Below are positions 22,248-24,267 of a stretch of 24,267 nucleotides of DNA, one piece after another (positions within the stretch are counted from its first letter, which is position 1; each line of letters opens with the position of its first letter). Source of the stretch: an uncultured Neomegalonema sp. GTDB taxonomy: Bacteria > Pseudomonadota > Alphaproteobacteria > Rhodobacterales > Rhodobacteraceae. Made by a program: the position numbers and the translations under genes. A model generated the notes under the pieces. It was not told the origin of the DNA. It did no database searches and worked only from the letters and a program-made list of their open reading frames with translations. The stretch lies in NCBI GenBank assembly GCA_937927905.1, contig CALFWP010000166.1, positions 1 through 24,267 on the forward strand, read 5' to 3'.

Positions 22248-23270
22248 ATGACACACCGCATTCTGATTGCTACTGGTATGATTGCCTTGCTTTCCGCTTG
22301 TTCGTCTCAACCTGCCCCTTCCGGGTCAAACGCTGCCGAGCAAGGCTACGCAGCTTATCGTGCAGGTGACCTTGCCGCAGCTGAAACTGCTTATGACACT
22401 GCTCTTGCCGCTGACCCCGGAAATGTTGCGGCATTGGTTGGGCTTGGTGAAGTCTATGAAAATACAGGCCGTATTTCCGAAGCTATTGAATTTTACACGC
22501 GTGCTCAAAACCAGCGCAGTGGCGCCATCCGTATCTGGAATGATGGCCGGGTACGGCAGGTCGGGCTGAATGAATTTGCGGTCCGGCGTCTTGGCGCTTT
22601 GGGTGCCGGGCAGGGCTTTTACGATCCGGCTATCCTTGTAGAAACATCGGTTCCAGAGGCTGCTATTGTGCCTGTTGCCGAGGTGGGTTTTGAGGACCCT
22701 GCGCTGCAGATTCCGCAACTGCAATACGACCCGCGCCCCATAGAAAATGTTCAGCCTGAGATTCAACCCGTTGAAGTCGCTGTGCCATTTGTTGCTCCGG
22801 AGGCAATTTCTCCTTTCTCAGAGCCTCTGGCTCCGCTTCCGCCGGTAAGTGTCGAAGTTACGGCCTCTGATCCTGTCATATTTTCTGATCCGGTATTGCT
22901 CCCGCAACAGGAGATCGTTGCCCTGCCACAGCCGAATCTACTGCTGACGGAGCCTGTCCAAACCTATACCGGACCGGTTTCAGGACCTTTGCTTTTAGAG
23001 ACCGAGATCTTGCCGGCCCCGTCTTCGCCGCAGGTGACCCTTGTTGAACGTCCGCTGCAGACGCCGGTGCCTGCAAGCAAGCGCGGGACAGTTGCTCAGC
23101 CGTTTTTGTCGCAGCCTTTGCCACGGACACAGCCGGGTTATGCTGTAGTCAACGGTGATCTGGTTTATATCAGTGCAGAGGATATCGCGAACGGCATAGC
23201 GGGGGCGCCATTATCCGAAGAGAGTGCGCCTGTCGAATTAAACGGTATCAGCATTCCGAACCTGAATTAA
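22248..23270 (+). CDS. TPR-repeat lipoprotein with Pro-rich C-terminal region
   Basis: A 340-residue predicted lipoprotein. The signal peptide ends in the lipobox LSAC with the lipidated Cys at residue 18, followed by Ser, which favours the outer membrane. Residues about 30-90 form one to two tetratricopeptide repeats (AEQGYAAYRAGDLAAAETAY, then GNVAALVGLGEVYENTGRIS), resembling TadD-type or Pal-associated TPR lipoproteins. From about 125 to 290 the chain is rich in Pro, Val and Glu and probably extended. The last 50 residues (GYAVVNGDLVYISAEDIANG) look folded again. GGAAGG lies 8 bp before the ATG. It is monocistronic, with a strong terminator after it. The role is unknown; no pilus or secretion genes are nearby. 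Confidence 0.8.
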   Translation: MTHRILIATGMIALLSACSSQPAPSGSNAAEQGYAAYRAGDLAAAETAYDTALAADPGNVAALVGLGEVYENTGRISEAIEFYTRAQNQRSGAIRIWNDGRVRQVGLNEFAVRRLGALGAGQGFYDPAILVETSVPEAAIVPVAEVGFEDPALQIPQLQYDPRPIENVQPEIQPVEVAVPFVAPEAISPFSEPLAPLPPVSVEVTASDPVIFSDPVLLPQQEIVALPQPNLLLTEPVQTYTGPVSGPLLLETEILPAPSSPQVTLVERPLQTPVPASKRGTVAQPFLSQPLPRTQPGYAVVNGDLVYISAEDIANGIAGAPLSEESAPVELNGISIPNLN

Positions 23271-23285
23271 GTACCACAGATATCT

Positions 23286-23306
23286 GGCGGGTATTTTATA
23301 CCCGCC
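23286..23306. terminator. Short perfect hairpin after the lipoprotein gene
   Basis: GGCGGGTAT and ATACCCGCC form a perfect 9-bp stem with a 3-base loop. There is no T-run after it on either strand, so it may stabilise the 3' end of the lipoprotein mRNA rather than terminate. Confidence 0.45.
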
Positions 23307-23331
23307 GAAAGATCGTGATCCGCAAATTTAC

Positions 23332-23371
23332 AGGGTATGAGAACATCATATTCCGCGCTCATACCCTTTTT
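23332..23371 (+). terminator. Intrinsic terminator of the TPR lipoprotein gene
   Basis: GGGTATGAG (23333-23341) pairs perfectly with CTCATACCC (23358-23366), followed by TTTTT at 23367-23371. One extra A-T pair extends the stem. It sits between two convergent genes. Confidence 0.8.
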
Positions 23372-23389
23372 GAGCTTTAGCTGGACACT

Positions 23390-24267
23390 TTAAATACAGG
23401 CGTCGAACAGGTCCCGTGTGTTTTGTGGTGTCATTTCGACCGGATTGCCCCCTGCACTCGGGTCCTGCAAGGCCATTTCGACCATGTCATCGATGCGGTC
23501 TGTCCCGACACCCAAAGCGCTGAGCCTGTCCGGTACGCCCAGGTCACTGCGCAATGCAATGATGTAATCATAAAACCCGTCAAATCCGCCCGTGATGCCG
23601 AGGTAATCTGCGGCACCTGCAATCCGGTCCTCAATCGCCGTGCGGTTCATGCGTAGAACCGGCGGGATGACAACGGCATTCGTCATTCCGTGATGGGTGT
23701 TGTAAATTGCTCCTACGGGGTGGGAGACGGCATGGACCGCGCCGAGACCTTTCTGAAAGGCCGTTGCGCCCATGGCAGCCGCAGCCATCATATGTGCCCT
23801 GGCTTCGATATCGGAGCCATCGGCAAAGGCGCGGGGCAGGTATGTTTTGACCAGCCGCATTCCCTCCAAAGCTATGCCCTGACTCATCGGGTGGTAATGC
23901 GGTGATGAGAATGCCTCCAGACAATGAGCAAAAGCATCCATGCCGGTTCCCGCCGTAATGATTGCAGGCATTCCGACGGTAAGCTCAGGATCGGCAATAA
24001 CAACAGCCGGTAACACATTGGGGTGAAATATAATTTTTTTCACATGGGTTTTGCTGTTTGTGATCACGCTTGCCCGTCCGACTTCGGATCCGGTTCCGGC
24101 AGTGGTCGGCACGGCGATAATCGGTGCGATGGCATCAGAATCGGCGCGGGTCCACCAGTCGCCGATATCCTCAAAATCCCAGACAGGGCGCGTTTGCCCC
24201 GCCATAAACGCAACCATCTTGCCCAGATCAAGGCCGGAGCCGCCGCCGAAGGCAATCACACCATCAT
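23390..24267 (-). CDS. Iron-containing alcohol dehydrogenase, C-terminal part (5' end outside window)
   Basis: A NAD(P)-dependent group III alcohol dehydrogenase. The frame is open to the window edge and about 292 of the usual 380-400 residues are present, so the N-terminal nucleotide-binding strands are missing. The first visible motif is IAFGGGSGLDLGK, which binds the cofactor diphosphate. PTTAGTGSEV, GMDAFAHCLEAFSS and HAVSHPVGAIYNTHHG follow. The metal-binding His and Asp residues of the family can be recognised in the last two. It ends TPQNTRDLFDACI. Substrates in this family include short alcohols, lactaldehyde and 4-hydroxybutyrate; none can be chosen from this sequence. The GTG at 24259 is internal and not the start. 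Confidence 0.93.
   Translation of the reverse strand, partial: DGVIAFGGGSGLDLGKMVAFMAGQTRPVWDFEDIGDWWTRADSDAIAPIIAVPTTAGTGSEVGRASVITNSKTHVKKIIFHPNVLPAVVIADPELTVGMPAIITAGTGMDAFAHCLEAFSSPHYHPMSQGIALEGMRLVKTYLPRAFADGSDIEARAHMMAAAAMGATAFQKGLGAVHAVSHPVGAIYNTHHGMTNAVVIPPVLRMNRTAIEDRIAGAADYLGITGGFDGFYDYIIALRSDLGVPDRLSALGVGTDRIDDMVEMALQDPSAGGNPVEMTPQNTRDLFDACI

Overview
The window looks like a chromosomal segment of an alphaproteobacterium with moderate GC (mid-50s by eye) outside a few AT-rich spacers. The main evidence is the gene content and order: an M48 protease, a DsbA-type thioredoxin, accB, accC and aat lie in one direction, an arrangement typical of Alphaproteobacteria. LipB, a DUF3179 protein, a DUF2237 protein and a DUF3108 protein also fit. 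I see no rRNA, tRNA, CRISPR array, insertion sequence, integrase or phage gene. Most of the window is ordinary housekeeping and accessory metabolism.

Layout. At 1-5240 are the 3' part of rpe, a convergent penicillin-acylase-family gene, a 3-hydroxyisobutyrate-dehydrogenase-family gene, and a coupled VOC/HAD pair. At 5513-6403 a carboxymuconolactone-decarboxylase-like gene and a DUF2237 gene diverge. From 11288 down to 6407 on the minus strand runs M48 protease, DsbA-like protein, terminator, accB, accC, aat. Class I aminotransferase starts divergently near 11466 and converges on a DUF3179 gene at a shared hairpin. At 14356-14712 is an unrecognised membrane protein, followed by an AT-rich spacer. 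At 14977-18599 an ABC exporter, lipB, a pterin-carbinolamine dehydratase and a DUF3108 gene form a likely operon. At 18726-20541 a peroxiredoxin and a ferredoxin-reductase-type flavoprotein diverge. At 20542-21528 no gene can be named. At 21529-23270 a MOSC gene and a TPR lipoprotein diverge, then a clear terminator. The window ends inside an iron-containing alcohol dehydrogenase.

How genes work together. AccB and AccC are two parts of acetyl-CoA carboxylase, which starts fatty acid synthesis; LipB takes octanoyl groups from the same acyl carrier protein pool. The M48 protease and the DsbA-like protein fit envelope protein quality control. The remaining genes appear to act independently.

No convincing new multi-gene system was found. 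The least explained stretch is 20603-21433: a long plus-strand reading frame broken by one in-frame TAG, with an 11-residue tandem repeat. Several well-formed palindromes or direct repeats in divergent or upstream spacers (11357-11373, 14190-14216, 14778-14863, 19246-19284, 22186-22216) are candidate regulatory sites.
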